This document shows, in pieces, positions 15,484 to 23,736 of a DNA stretch of 64,000 bases (position 1 is the first letter of the stretch; every line of letters begins with the position of its first letter). The notes under the pieces are model-generated. The model ran no database searches, was not told the DNA's origin, and saw nothing but the letters and a program-made list of their open reading frames with translations. Where the stretch lies: positions 1-64,000 of the forward strand of contig CAZSNT010000004.1 in NCBI GenBank assembly GCA_964607765.1, given 5' to 3'. This DNA comes from CAZSNT01 sp964607765 (lineage in GTDB: Bacteria; Verrucomicrobiota; Lentisphaeria; Oligosphaerales; JABHEG01). Position numbers and translations under genes: made by a program.

Positions 15484-15496
15484 AAGCTTTATAAAG
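15484..15496 (+). promoter_or_regulatory. TATA-like promoter of the zinc-ribbon gene
   Basis: GGAAGCTTTATAAAG lies 34-46 bases before the ATG at 15530. It has an AT-rich core in a GC-rich setting and a purine-rich upstream half like an archaeal BRE. A bacterial -10 box is the alternative, but no -35 is evident. A ribosome site (GAGGTG) follows at 15518. Confidence 0.45.
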
Positions 15497-15529
15497 CCTC
15501 GGGGCCTTCCGTGTCCTGAGGTGATACGA

Positions 15530-16000
15530 ATGGGAAGACCCCACACGTGCCCGTATTGCGGGCAAGGCAGCAGTGTCGCGAAGGGATTCCGGCACAACAG
15601 AAGCGGAAAGGTCAGGTTGCGCCGGTGCAAGTCCTGCGGTCGGCGCTGGACTGTGAGAAGCAATCTGGCACCCCAAGAGATCCCGGCGGCAATTGGGCGC
15701 GAGGACGTCGTCGCGACGTCACCGGTCACGGACGGAAAAGGCTCCGGAATGCCGCCAGAGGACACAAGCGTCCTTGGCGAGGCCCAGGAGGAACCGGAAC
15801 AGTCGGACGAGAGGTCTCGATGCTCCGACGAAGAGACGCAGACGCAAGAGGATTCCGGACAGGAAGGGGAAGGTCCCCGCGGTGCGCAAGGCGCTGAACA
15901 CACGTCCCTCGAGGGGCGAGCCGAAGACGACGCCCGTTCGAGTGCGAACAGAGAACAGAGCTCCCGCTATGTGGCGGGAGAGGAGCCCGAGTCAGAATGA
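15530..16000 (+). CDS. Zinc-ribbon protein with acidic, low-complexity tail
   Basis: A 156-residue protein starting MGRPHTCPYCGQ. Residues 7-41 form a zinc ribbon of CPYC-x-CKSC type, followed by GRRWT, similar to the ribbon of InsA-type transposases and of some small DNA-binding proteins. The remaining 110 residues are hydrophilic, rich in Glu, Ser, Arg and Gly, and probably disordered. The start is chosen at the ATG with a GAGGTG ribosome site and a TATA-like box upstream. No transposase catalytic partner or inverted repeats are seen nearby, so a regulator is more likely than a transposon remnant. It is one of the few plus-strand genes in this part and faces the minus-strand block. Confidence 0.6.
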   Translation: MGRPHTCPYCGQGSSVAKGFRHNRSGKVRLRRCKSCGRRWTVRSNLAPQEIPAAIGREDVVATSPVTDGKGSGMPPEDTSVLGEAQEEPEQSDERSRCSDEETQTQEDSGQEGEGPRGAQGAEHTSLEGRAEDDARSSANREQSSRYVAGEEPESE

Positions 16001-16039
16001 CCCGGGCAGAAGAAGAGAAGGAGCGGGGGAAGAGGCCAA

Positions 16040-16693
16040 TCAAGCTGGCTCAAGCACCTTCACGGTTCTTGGCACCATGACTCCCCGTTCGGCTACGCGG
16101 TAGTTGTCGCAGAAGCTGATGAACTCGGCGACCGCGGCATCACACACGCGGTCGAAGTCTTGGACGAGTCGGACCCGGTCACGCAGGTCATCCATGGACC
16201 AGTCGGCGAAGCCTTCGCCCTCGTCCAGACCGCACCCCGGGTAAGTGACGACCTGGGGCCGTGGTTCCGGCAGGACTCGGAGCGTGCCGTCACAGTGGTT
16301 GGACGTGCACGGCGTGTCCTGTTTGTGCCAGGTCAGTTTCCCGCAGACGTCACACTGTGCCGAACGGGCGTTCTTGTGATCCAAGCCGCCCTGGTACAGT
16401 ACGAGGTAGCCCCCGGAACGACCGTTGAACCCGACTTGCCACTGCCAGTCGCGGGCAGCTGCCCATTGGGACAGCAACCTGTGGATCGAGTCGTAGACTT
16501 CGGCCATGTCGAGCATGTCCCAGGCCCGTTCGAGCTGGTCTGCCGTTAGTTCGAGACGATGGACCTTGACGCAGTTCGCATACGACGATGACCGGTTCCA
16601 GCTGTTCATGGTCCAGTACCGGCCGTGGTCACGCAGGAACCTGGTCATGTCCTCGCGCCTGCGCGTGTCTACCTTTCTTGAGAATACCTTCAT
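16040..16693 (-). CDS. Hypothetical protein with a zinc-finger-like cysteine cluster
   Basis: A 217-residue protein starting at MKVFSRKVD, chosen for an AGGAGG ribosome site eight bases upstream. Residues about 115-140 contain CDVCGKLTW, then CTSNHCDG, a probable four-cysteine zinc site. No signal peptide or membrane segment is present. The N-terminus (YWTMNSWNRSSSYANCVKVH) is of a type I recall from plasmid-borne hypothetical proteins, but I cannot name a family. It ends the minus-strand cluster that begins at 30.7 kb, and it follows ArdC with a 12-base gap. Confidence 0.7.
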   Translation of the reverse strand: MKVFSRKVDTRRREDMTRFLRDHGRYWTMNSWNRSSSYANCVKVHRLELTADQLERAWDMLDMAEVYDSIHRLLSQWAAARDWQWQVGFNGRSGGYLVLYQGGLDHKNARSAQCDVCGKLTWHKQDTPCTSNHCDGTLRVLPEPRPQVVTYPGCGLDEGEGFADWSMDDLRDRVRLVQDFDRVCDAAVAEFISFCDNYRVAERGVMVPRTVKVLEPA

Positions 16694-16705
16694 TTGTCTC
16701 ACCTC

Positions 16706-17605
16706 CTATCCAGTTGATATGGGGACGCTGCCCTCGCGCTCCCGAATGCTCTTCTCGTCCAGGATGAAGTCTGCTGCCTTCTGGGCCTGGGCCGCAGTTC
16801 GGACGATCATCCGCTTGTCTTCACGGAGCTGGCGCAGCCAGTGGTCGACATAGGCCGCGCTGTTGTCAATGGTCACAGCCTCGATCCCGACATGTCCACA
16901 GAGGAAGGCTGCGCCCATCTCCGCAATCAGTTCCTCTTCGCTGTAGCGATCCGAACCGAATGCGGCTGTCTGGGTGATGCCTTCACGGGCCAGCCTGCTT
17001 CCGTGGCCAGTCGAGTGCGCCAATTCGTGGAACAGCGTGGCGTAGTACGCATCGGGAGACTCGAAGCGTTCGCGCCGTGGCATCCGGACGGTGTCCTTCA
17101 GCGGCGAATAGCAGGCTGCACCGAACCCATGCTCAATGGCTGGGCGTTTCGGCATCTGGGTCACCGCTGCTTCAGCTTCGGCGACCGGATTGAAGTGCCG
17201 GGACGGCAACTCCGGTTCCGGCACGTGCTCGTCGATGCCTTCGCACTGGGTCGTGTTGAAGACACTGAAGTACCGGAGAAACGCCCTGGACTCGACAACG
17301 GGGTTGCCGGCAGCGTCACGCTCCTCGGTTTCTCGCTCGTACCACTTCCAGAATACGACAGGACACGCCTTCTCGCCTCTTCTCACAGAGCCCCCAAGGC
17401 GCTTGAGCTGGTTCCACGTGAGCCAGTACGGGGAGTCGTACCCCATGCTGGCCAGCAGAAAGGCGTTGATGCCATGGTACGAGCGCGCACTGATGAGGTT
17501 GCGCGGGGGACCGGCAGCGGCCCACGGTCGATGCCAGGGGATGACACCGGATTCGAGCTTGGCGATGATGCGCTCGGTTACGAGCTGATAGACGTTGGTT
17601 CTCAT
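16706..17605 (-). CDS. ardC: ArdC-like antirestriction protein / zincin
   Basis: A 299-residue protein with the two-domain ArdC layout. The N-terminal ssDNA-binding domain includes IPWHRPWA, YHGINAFLL and YWLTWNQLKRLGG. The C-terminal metallopeptidase-like domain has the zinc motif HELAHSTGH and a downstream EEELIAEMGAAFL that supplies the third ligand. ArdC proteins are carried by plasmids and conjugative elements and protect incoming DNA from restriction. The start MRTNVYQ is preceded by GGAGAGGTGAG. A terminator-like hairpin lies 49 bases upstream. The last codons (REREGSVPISTG) overlap a 24-base piece shared with the intergenic repeat at 25.5 kb, so the gene end may have been rewritten by repeat insertion. 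Confidence 0.9.
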   Translation of the reverse strand: MRTNVYQLVTERIIAKLESGVIPWHRPWAAAGPPRNLISARSYHGINAFLLASMGYDSPYWLTWNQLKRLGGSVRRGEKACPVVFWKWYERETEERDAAGNPVVESRAFLRYFSVFNTTQCEGIDEHVPEPELPSRHFNPVAEAEAAVTQMPKRPAIEHGFGAACYSPLKDTVRMPRRERFESPDAYYATLFHELAHSTGHGSRLAREGITQTAAFGSDRYSEEELIAEMGAAFLCGHVGIEAVTIDNSAAYVDHWLRQLREDKRMIVRTAAQAQKAADFILDEKSIREREGSVPISTG

Positions 17606-17653
17606 TTTCGTTGTTCTCACCTCTCCGTTCCTGACAGGACTCGCTTTGGGTGA

Positions 17654-17688
17654 AGAAAGGCCCTGCCGTGAGACGACAGGGCCTTTCT
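17654..17688 (-). terminator. Leader hairpin before ardC
   Basis: AGAAAGGCCCTG and CAGGGCCTTTCT form a perfect 12-base stem with an 11-base loop, followed on the minus strand by TTCACCC. It fits an intrinsic terminator for the upstream AAA gene or an attenuator before ardC. Confidence 0.7.
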
Positions 17689-17773
17689 CTGTGGAGAGGT
17701 ACGGGAGTTGCCGCAGTGCTGCCGCCTGCACAGAGCAGTTCCCCGTCAGCACGATTGAGACGGCGGATCGACC

Positions 17774-19276
17774 TCAGTCGCTGGTGATCCGGCGTTTGCG
17801 CTGTGACTTCGGTCCGGGACTACTGGCGGGACGAGTGCGTCCCTTGGCCCACTGCCGAAGGGCGGCGATCCCATCCCCCATTAGCCGGCTCAACGGGACT
17901 GCTTCCTCTAGCGCCGCAAGGAAGTTGCGGTCAACCGGCTCGCGGTAGTCGTTGAAGGCATCGTAGAGCCCATCGATCACCGCTTGCTCGATCTCGCTTC
18001 CGGTCAGTCCCTCGGATGCCGTCACCAGCCGCGCAAGATCGAATTCCCCTGGGTTCCGGGCGTAGTTGGCAATCTGGATGCGCCAGATGGCCTCACGCTC
18101 CTCCGCGTTCGGGAGATCGACGAACATCAACTCGTCAACGCGGCCCTTGCGCAGCAGCTCCGGGGGAAGCTGGGTGACGTCATTCGCGGTTGCGACCACG
18201 AACACGGGCGCTGTGCGATCCTGGAGCCAGGTCAAGAACGTCCCGAAGACGCGGCTGGATGTCCCCCCATCCGTGGCACCAGAGCTCCTGCCTCCGGCAA
18301 ATGCCTTCTCGATTTCGTCGATCCACAGCACACAGGGCGCGATGGCTTCGACCGTCCGGATCACGGACCGCAGGTTCTCTTCCGACTGTCCGACCAGTCC
18401 CGCATAGATTCGGCCGGCATCAAGCTTCACCAACGGACGCTGGAACACGCTTGCAGTGGCCTTGGCCGTGAGCGACTTACCCGTGCCCGGGATGCCGATG
18501 ATGAGAAGCCCCTTGGGGCTGGGCAAGCCGTATTCCTGCGCCATGCGCCCGAAGGCCCCGCGGCGCTGGGTGAGCCACCCTTTGAGCAGGTCGAGCCCGC
18601 CGATGTCTTCCAGCGTCGCCGGCGTCTTGACGATTTCCAGGAGACCGTTCTTCTTGACTGCCGCTGCTTTCTCACGCGCAACGATGGCTGCATTCAGTCC
18701 GTCGGCCTCGACGACCGAAAGCGCGAAGGCATTCTCCGCCTCGATGCTGGTCAGGCCGGTGGCGGCATCCAGGAGCAGGTCGCGTTCCTCATCCTGCGGG
18801 GGCTCTCTGCCGGCGGAGTCGGCGATGTTGTCCAGGACAACACCGAGCTCGCCACGATTGGGCAGAGCGAACTCCATCACGACGAACTCCCGCTCCAATT
18901 CGGGTGGGAACATCAGGCGGCAGCCGAGCACAACAAGCGTCTTGGCTTCGGTCTTGGCCACGCGCATGACGTTCTTCAGCATACGTGTGATGATCGGGTT
19001 GGGGTCGTCGAGGAACTGGTGGAAGTCACGCAGCAGTACGAGACTGCGTTCCGGCAGGTCGGCGACGTCGCTCAGGACTTCCTGCGGATCCATGGCGCTG
19101 TGGGTCGTGCCGTCCGATGTGTCCACCAGTCCATCCAGGATCGACCAGGCGAAGAGCCGGTAGCCGATTGCGTCGGCCACAGACTTTAGCTCTGCTTCGA
19201 CACGGGCCTCCTCACCGGAGACGACGTAGACACCGGGGTAGCCGGCGCGGATGTAGTTGATGAGTTGCTGACGCAT
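17774..19276 (-). CDS. Ycf46-like AAA+ ATPase
   Basis: A 500-residue AAA+ protein. The N-terminal domain includes YPGVYVVSGEE, DVADLPERSLVLLRDFH and LEREFVVMEFALP, the pattern of Ycf46-type ATPases. The AAA module has Walker A IGIPGTGKSLTAK, Walker B VLWIDEIEKAF, a sensor-1 Asn in VATANDVTQLPPELLRKGR, and a C-terminal lid. Genes for this family usually travel with DUF1257 (Ycf35) and DUF2997, and both occur here just upstream in transcription order (20432-19855). Molecular role unknown; a remodelling ATPase is inferred. The start at 19276 is chosen by the AGGAAG ribosome site; the frame extends further upstream into the repeat at 19.3 kb, which is probably untranslated. Confidence 0.88.
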   Translation of the reverse strand: MRQQLINYIRAGYPGVYVVSGEEARVEAELKSVADAIGYRLFAWSILDGLVDTSDGTTHSAMDPQEVLSDVADLPERSLVLLRDFHQFLDDPNPIITRMLKNVMRVAKTEAKTLVVLGCRLMFPPELEREFVVMEFALPNRGELGVVLDNIADSAGREPPQDEERDLLLDAATGLTSIEAENAFALSVVEADGLNAAIVAREKAAAVKKNGLLEIVKTPATLEDIGGLDLLKGWLTQRRGAFGRMAQEYGLPSPKGLLIIGIPGTGKSLTAKATASVFQRPLVKLDAGRIYAGLVGQSEENLRSVIRTVEAIAPCVLWIDEIEKAFAGGRSSGATDGGTSSRVFGTFLTWLQDRTAPVFVVATANDVTQLPPELLRKGRVDELMFVDLPNAEEREAIWRIQIANYARNPGEFDLARLVTASEGLTGSEIEQAVIDGLYDAFNDYREPVDRNFLAALEEAVPLSRLMGDGIAALRQWAKGRTRPASSPGPKSQRKRRITSD

Positions 19277-19302
19277 TGGTTCACTTCCTTTCTCGTTTGC
19301 CT

Positions 19303-19609
19303 CTGTCATGGGCTCCGCCCCCGACACCCCTGGCAAAGGGACATTGTCCCTCTGCACTCCCGCATCTGTTTGTGCGTGCGCGCCGATGCCGCAGACGGCA
19401 CCAGCTCCCGCACGCCCAAACGGTGGCCAGCCTTTGGCGATGGAGAGGCGCTCGGCCTTCCCCACGCGTCAGCGTGCGGCCACCGCAGGCGCGAGCGGAA
19501 TCCTGCGGGAAGCAGGAAGCGCTCGCGACTGCATGCAATGGGAGGTCCGGAGGGACGAGTTCCTCCGGCGCGGGGTGTGGGGTGCGAAACCCCATTTGGG
19601 ATGGTGCCG
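19303..19609. repeat. Structured intergenic repeat, copy 1
   Basis: This fills the gap between two minus-strand genes. It begins with a small hairpin (AGGGAC/GTCCCT), then a long outer stem (GTTTG-GCGTGCG with CGCACGC-CAAAC) around an inner stem GATGCCG/CGGCACC. An ACGCG-CAGCGT block and the GGTCCGG tail follow. The same order of blocks recurs at 23.8, 25.5 and 28.4 kb. Confidence 0.75.
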
Positions 19610-19858
19610 CTATGCCGCGTCGTCGCCGTCGAAGTAGGAATGCTCCCACTGCAGACAGGCCTGACGCGAGGCGTCGTGGTGCAGACGCCGACCATGAGTG
19701 TCGAGCACCTGCCACTGCTGGCTGGTGTCGTCGAACTCCACGTGGCTGGCACGCTCGACGTGCAGTCGCCCGATCCGGTTCAGATCGATGGCCTCGGTGT
19801 AGAGACCACGACCCATGCCGTCAGGGCCGAAGCGCAGGATGGCGGTTGGTTGGTTCAT
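19610..19858 (-). CDS. Small hypothetical protein of the Ycf46/DUF1257/DUF2997 cluster
   Basis: An 82-residue soluble protein starting MNQPTAILRFGPDGMGRGLY. I do not recognise the family. It overlaps the DUF2997 gene by 4 bases (ATGA), and its N-terminus (MNQPT) resembles that neighbour's, so it is very likely a real, co-translated gene. Its position between the DUF2997 protein and the AAA ATPase suggests it serves the same complex. Confidence 0.7.
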   Translation of the reverse strand: MNQPTAILRFGPDGMGRGLYTEAIDLNRIGRLHVERASHVEFDDTSQQWQVLDTHGRRLHHDASRQACLQWEHSYFDGDDAA

Positions 19859-20052
19859 TGTCCGATCCTCTGTTGGTTCCGCACTACCGCACGACGGTAG
19901 TACTCGGGTTTGCGTCGCTTGGCCGTGACCGGGCCGAGCGCCTGTTCGAGGGAGGCGGTCGCCTGTTCGCAGGCCTCCCCGCGGAAGCCGACAGCGTCAA
20001 CCTCAATGCTGCCGTCCGGTCGGACGGTGACTTCGATGGTGGGCTGGTTCAT
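19855..20052 (-). CDS. DUF2997 family protein
   Basis: A 65-residue protein, MNQPTIEVTVRPDGSIEV followed by GFRGEACEQAT and a basic C-terminus with KPEYYRR. This is the DUF2997 pattern (short beta-hairpin, then a helix with a C-x-x-A). The family is nearly always beside DUF1257 and a Ycf46-like ATPase, as here. It overlaps both neighbours by 4 bases. Function unknown; a small partner or substrate tag of the ATPase is a guess from context. Confidence 0.85.
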   Translation of the reverse strand: MNQPTIEVTVRPDGSIEVDAVGFRGEACEQATASLEQALGPVTAKRRKPEYYRRAVVRNQQRIGQ

Positions 20053-20432
20053 GCTCTGACTCCTCCGATGCTGAGTCTGATGGTTCCATCGTTCTGCTGT
20101 CGCCGGTGTACGCTGAGTCCGCAGCGGCGCGCTTCGAGTGTGGTCTTGTGAACGCCGTAGAGCTGGAGCAGGCGGCCGTAGCTTCTGCCGACCTCCCGCT
20201 CGACGTGGCCCTTCCACCAGTCGGTGGTGAGGCCGTAGGTCCCTGACTCTTCGCGGTTGACGGCCACGTCATACGGGCCTTTGAGCCGAATGACGTGATC
20301 GCCGTGCCGACGGTTGTTGCCGAAGCCGCGGGCGTCGGCACTGTCGATGAGCAGCACACCAAGCTCGTGGCACGCGGCCCGCAAAGCCTGGATGTCGCGG
20401 ATCTCGGTCTGGATGGTTGCGAAGTGGCTCAT
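20049..20432 (-). CDS. DUF1257 (Ycf35-like) protein
   Basis: A 127-residue protein starting MSHFATIQTEIRDIQALRAA, the classic start of DUF1257/Ycf35. It continues with a YDVAVNRE segment and a C-terminal VHRRQQNDGTIRLSI typical of the family. Function unknown; conserved in cyanobacteria, plastids and many mobile elements with the Ycf46-like ATPase. The ATG at 20432 is preceded by AGGAAAGG. It is the first gene of the cluster running to the AAA ATPase and is itself preceded by a leader hairpin. Confidence 0.9.
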   Translation of the reverse strand: MSHFATIQTEIRDIQALRAACHELGVLLIDSADARGFGNNRRHGDHVIRLKGPYDVAVNREESGTYGLTTDWWKGHVEREVGRSYGRLLQLYGVHKTTLEARRCGLSVHRRQQNDGTIRLSIGGVRA

Positions 20433-20465
20433 GGTTCCTTTCCTTCCTGTTTGCGTGGGAATGCA

Positions 20466-20504
20466 GAACGGGCTCGGCCTGTAGAAGGCAGACAGAGCCC
20501 GTTC
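20466..20504 (-). terminator. Leader hairpin before the DUF1257 gene
   Basis: GAACGGGCTC pairs with GAGCCCGTTC over a 19-base loop, 34 bases before the DUF1257 start and 32 after the upstream stop. It fits a terminator or attenuator. Confidence 0.65.
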
Positions 20505-20535
20505 ACGGGTTCATGCATCGTGGTGGAGGCGGTGC

Positions 20536-21552
20536 TCAGGCAGCGAGATTGAACCGACGGCGTCCCATCTCGCCGAACCTGGTGACCAAGGCTTGGCTGT
20601 CCTGCCGTGCCAGGTCACGGGCCGTGTCGGCCAGCCCCTGCAGGCCCTGTTCGAGGCGGGAACGAGCGAACGCGTCGTCCCGGTATTCCTCGGCAGAACG
20701 AACCAGGAACTCCTGACGCACGCGCTCGAGCTGCTCTTCCATCTGGCGATCACCGACGAAGTTCATGGACTTGAACTGGTCGATGAAGCGCACCAGGCGG
20801 TTGAGCGTTTTCTGGTGCACGCCTGTCTTGCAGGTACGCATGCTCTCGAGCATCTCGTCGCAGAGCTGAGCGGTCTGCTGCCGCAACGAGGCGACGCAAT
20901 CCGTCACGAACGCTTCCGCGCCCCGCCGGATCTGTTCTGCAGCCGCTTCAGCGGCACGAGCCCGAGCGGTCTGGATCTCCTCCTGCTCGATTCGGTTCGT
21001 GATGGTCAGGTCGAGACGCTCGGGCACACGGATCTGGAACAGGGCCACCTCGAAGCTGAAGCTCCTCTCCATCCTGTCCCGGGCTGGGAAGGACACCTCG
21101 ATCGTGGCCAGCAGGCGTTCGGGCTCCGGCACCAGCGTTGGCGCGATGGCCGCCCACTCGTGGAGGGCTTGCTCGCGCAGTTCTTCGTAGCGGCTGAGGA
21201 AGTCAGCCTTTGCGAGCTCGAACTCATTCCGGAGCTCGTCAAGGCGGCCAGTCACTTCCTCCAGTTTGGCGTTCGGCAGGAAGTGGCTCAGGCCGTTGAG
21301 GAACACGAACGTGTCTGCCTCGATCAGCGCGTGGGCGCGGCCCTCGATCAAGGCGAACGGCTGGAGCGACTCCTTGGGGAGGAGCTTCTTGTGGCCGAGG
21401 CTGATGAGGCGGTCGCTGACGCAGTCCGGGTCGAGCCCGAGGTCTTCCGCCTTCAGTTTCTTGGTCGCCCGCCAGTAGCGGACGGACACGTTGATGAGTA
21501 CGCCCTCGTGCGTGAGCACGTCGAGCAGTTGGTTGTTGCTGTCGGGTTGCAT
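20536..21552 (-). CDS. Hypothetical coiled-coil protein of mobile elements
   Basis: A 338-residue soluble protein starting at MQPDSNNQLLDVLTHEG, chosen by a GGAG eight bases upstream. Residues about 10-110 include VSVRYWRATKKLKAEDLGL and HKKLLPKESLQPF. Residues 110-160 are strongly helical and charged (LEEVTGRLDELRNEFELAKA), and the C-terminal half is again helical. No nuclease or ATPase motif is visible. I recognise the type from plasmids and phages that also carry DUF1257 and Ycf46-like genes, but cannot give a function. Confidence 0.75.
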   Translation of the reverse strand: MQPDSNNQLLDVLTHEGVLINVSVRYWRATKKLKAEDLGLDPDCVSDRLISLGHKKLLPKESLQPFALIEGRAHALIEADTFVFLNGLSHFLPNAKLEEVTGRLDELRNEFELAKADFLSRYEELREQALHEWAAIAPTLVPEPERLLATIEVSFPARDRMERSFSFEVALFQIRVPERLDLTITNRIEQEEIQTARARAAEAAAEQIRRGAEAFVTDCVASLRQQTAQLCDEMLESMRTCKTGVHQKTLNRLVRFIDQFKSMNFVGDRQMEEQLERVRQEFLVRSAEEYRDDAFARSRLEQGLQGLADTARDLARQDSQALVTRFGEMGRRRFNLAA

Positions 21553-21634
21553 GGTTGCATCTCCTCTGTTGGGGTTTGCGCTGTGTCCACCGGGTGTATC
21601 CTCGTCGACTGAGGCCCTGCCCGGCAGCAGTCCT

Positions 21635-22108
21635 TCACAGCAGGTTCTCTTCACGGAAGCTCAGGTAGTCCCGGACCCGCGACTGCGTGGCCAGGCCGAT
21701 GATGACGTGGTCGATCACCTCGATCCCGACGATCTTGCCGGCCGCGACCAGGTCCTTCGTGCAGTCGATGTCCTGTGCGGATGGCGTGGGATCCCCGCTT
21801 GGGTGGTTATGAGCCAGGATCACGTGCGATGCGCCCTGCATGATCGCAGTGCGGAACACCTCGCGGCTGTGCACCTGTGAGCGGTCGATCAGGCCGACGG
21901 TGACGGTGCAGAAGCCCTTGATCTGGTGCTTGGTGTCCAGGATGATGGTCAGGAAATGCTCCTGCTCGTAGTCTTGGATACGCAGGCTACGAAGGAAGCG
22001 CGCGATGTCCTCTGGACGCTGCGCCCTCTCGCCCTCGCAGACCTCCAGGGCCCTCTTGCGCGTCAGGGAATACTCCCAGACGTATGCCGAACTGGGCTTG
22101 CTGTTCAT
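21635..22108 (-). CDS. radC: RadC-like JAB domain protein
   Basis: A 157-residue protein with the RadC/JAB metalloprotease-fold core: FCTVTVGLIDRSQVHSREVF, then AHNHPSGDPTPSAQDID, then GIEVIDHVIIG. The HxHPSGD zinc motif is intact. It lacks the N-terminal helix-hairpin-helix domain of chromosomal RadC, as is usual for copies on plasmids and integrative elements. Role uncertain; despite the name, a DNA repair function is not established. The start MNSKPSS has GGAGGG just upstream, and a hairpin precedes it by 27 bases. Confidence 0.9.
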   Translation of the reverse strand: MNSKPSSAYVWEYSLTRKRALEVCEGERAQRPEDIARFLRSLRIQDYEQEHFLTIILDTKHQIKGFCTVTVGLIDRSQVHSREVFRTAIMQGASHVILAHNHPSGDPTPSAQDIDCTKDLVAAGKIVGIEVIDHVIIGLATQSRVRDYLSFREENLL

Positions 22109-22134
22109 GTGGGTCCCTCCATGGGAACGCGAAA

Positions 22135-22162
22135 CGGGATGCAACCCGGAGGCTGCATCCCG
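22135..22162 (-). terminator. Leader hairpin before radC
   Basis: CGGGATGCA and TGCATCCCG form a 9-base stem, followed on the minus strand by TTTCGCGTTCCC. That tail resembles the tails of the other leader hairpins in this cluster. Confidence 0.65.
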
Positions 22163-22213
22163 CTTCATTGGCTGGTGTTGATGGCCTATGCCGGGCGATC
22201 CCGGTGGCCTACT

Positions 22214-22660
22214 TCAGTCTGCCACGCTGAATGGCGGCAGCTCAGGCAGATCGACGACTGCTCTGTCGGCGAGGAAGCAGGCGTTTGGGATGTCGTTCGC
22301 CACCAAGGCGTCCCGGATGGCACGAACGTCATCCATACTCACCTGCATGTTGTGGTCGTGGTCAGTGATGACCGCATACGCCCCCTCCATGCCCGGCTGC
22401 CAGAACACGATCTCGGGGGAGAACTCGTACTTGCCGTCCGAGTGCCGCACGTAGGGGAGACCGACCTCCCGGCAGACATCCTCGAGCTCCTCGAACTGCC
22501 CGTATCGGGCCTCGCAGTCGTCCAGCACAACGTGCCCGTCTTCCACAGAGCGGAGCAGCTCAAACTCGTCGGTTGCCCCGACAGCCTGACAGAACTGCAG
22601 CAGGTCTTTCCGCCGCAGAACCCCGCCGATCTCGATTCGACCCCAGAAGTAGTCAGCCAT
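22214..22660 (-). CDS. Hypothetical acidic protein
   Basis: A 148-residue soluble acidic protein starting MADYFWGRIEIGG, with the ATG at 22660 inside the end of the upstream gene (8-base overlap) and an AGGAGG upstream. It contains YGQFEELEDVCREVGLPY and SPEIVFWQPGM. I recognise no catalytic motif. The frame continues upstream, but the overlap with the neighbour and the ribosome site support the internal start. The coupling to the 136-residue neighbour suggests a shared role. Confidence 0.7.
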   Translation of the reverse strand: MADYFWGRIEIGGVLRRKDLLQFCQAVGATDEFELLRSVEDGHVVLDDCEARYGQFEELEDVCREVGLPYVRHSDGKYEFSPEIVFWQPGMEGAYAVITDHDHNMQVSMDDVRAIRDALVANDIPNACFLADRAVVDLPELPPFSVAD

Positions 22661-23063
22661 CGCTTGGTTCCTCCTGTCTCGCGGGCAGTCCAGTGGTCCT
22701 GTCGAGAGCTCTGCGGGCTTTGCCGACAGTCTCGGACCACACACGCAGTGCCTCGCACTGATCCGCGCACTCGCGCCAGTTGTCGTGCGAGGCAATGATG
22801 TCCGCCAGTGCGGAGGCCATCTGCAGAACAGCGACACGTGGAACATCTCCGATGTGCTCTGACTCGAAGACGCGCTCGACACAGCGTGGTTCACACTCAG
22901 GCTCTTCGAACTCAATGGTGCACTCCCGACCGTGCGGGGTCAGGAGCAACCTGTCCGGATCGATGCCGTCCGTGTCCAAGTCGGCAATCGCACAGCGAGA
23001 GTCCGGGACATCGGCGAACACGGCCTGAATCAGACACTTCTCCATCACGATCACGATTCGCAT
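22653..23063 (-). CDS. Hypothetical protein
   Basis: A 136-residue soluble protein starting MRIVIVMEKCLIQAVFADVP, with GGAGTG upstream. The N-terminal half looks like a small beta-rich domain (IVIVMEKCLIQAVF, CTIEFEE). The C-terminal half is helical (MASALADIIASHDNW). Two to three Cys residues are spread out without a clear metal motif. It overlaps the next gene by 8 bases. The family is not recognised; proteins with this style of start are common on plasmids that carry ArdC and RadC. Confidence 0.65.
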   Translation of the reverse strand: MRIVIVMEKCLIQAVFADVPDSRCAIADLDTDGIDPDRLLLTPHGRECTIEFEEPECEPRCVERVFESEHIGDVPRVAVLQMASALADIIASHDNWRECADQCEALRVWSETVGKARRALDRTTGLPARQEEPSDG

Positions 23064-23094
23064 CGCTCCACTCCTTTCTGCTGTGTTGCGGGCT

Positions 23095-23718
23095 TCAGCG
23101 CCGCCTGAATGAGATGGAAAGACCAGGACGGTCCCAGCAGATGCGGCATTCGGCGCAGCTACCGGGGCAGATGAACGCGGCCTTGACGCTCTCCTTCCAG
23201 TGGGATGCGTGGCCGCCGGCAAGCCCGTCGATATCGACGGGTGGGTCGTCGAATGCCACCGTCGAGGGGCGCACGACGATGCGGGGGTGGTCGTTGAGCG
23301 CCCGAAGTCCCGGCAAGAACTCGGGCAACAACCACGTGCGCGTGGGGATCCATACCTGTGTTCCCGGCAGCAGCTCGGCGAACTTCAGCCAAGTCTCTGC
23401 CGCAGTCAGGTCCAGGTCCCCGGAGTCGTAGCAGCGGAAGTAGCGTGGCGAACCCTCCCGCTTCACTGCATCCGCCAGGATCACGGCACGGTCGCTCGCG
23501 TCGGTCTCGTGCCACCACCGCGAACGGGCACGCTGGTTTGTCCGCACTTGGCGGAACACGTACCTGCCCTTCTGCGCATAGCATCGCTCGCAGATGGACT
23601 CGCAGTCACGTTCGTGCGCCAGCCGAATGCTCAGCGCACACGCCGGGCAGTCTGTTCCCGCAGGCAGGGATAGACTGGGACACGACGATTTTGGCTTGGT
23701 GTGGGTCAACAGGTTCAT
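23095..23718 (-). CDS. Gp88-like protein
   Basis: A 207-residue cysteine-rich protein. The start is SLSLPAGTDCPACALSIRL, followed by CESICERCYAQKGRYVF and VRTNQRARSRWW. This matches the phage/plasmid Gp88 family, whose members share S-L-P-A-G, a C-x-x-CYA-x-G-Y segment and a following R-x-N. The middle part (RYFRCYDSGDL, TQVWIPTRTWL, RIVVRPS) is also family-like and resembles a TIM-barrel or radical-SAM-like core without a clear CxxxCxxC. The C-terminus has CPGSCAECRICW. Biochemical role unknown. The ATG at 23718 is preceded by GGAGGG and a hairpin. Confidence 0.75.
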   Translation of the reverse strand: MNLLTHTKPKSSCPSLSLPAGTDCPACALSIRLAHERDCESICERCYAQKGRYVFRQVRTNQRARSRWWHETDASDRAVILADAVKREGSPRYFRCYDSGDLDLTAAETWLKFAELLPGTQVWIPTRTWLLPEFLPGLRALNDHPRIVVRPSTVAFDDPPVDIDGLAGGHASHWKESVKAAFICPGSCAECRICWDRPGLSISFRRR

Positions 23719-23736
23719 GACACCCTCCAGAAACAC

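Noticed and set aside
15530..16000. Insertion-sequence transposase (InsA-like)
   Set aside because: The zinc ribbon looks similar, but there is no catalytic DDE partner, no terminal inverted repeats and no target duplication.
17984..19189. 401-codon plus-strand frame antisense to the Ycf46-like gene
   Set aside because: The minus-strand frame carries complete AAA motifs; the antisense frame is Arg/Gly-rich with no recognisable features.
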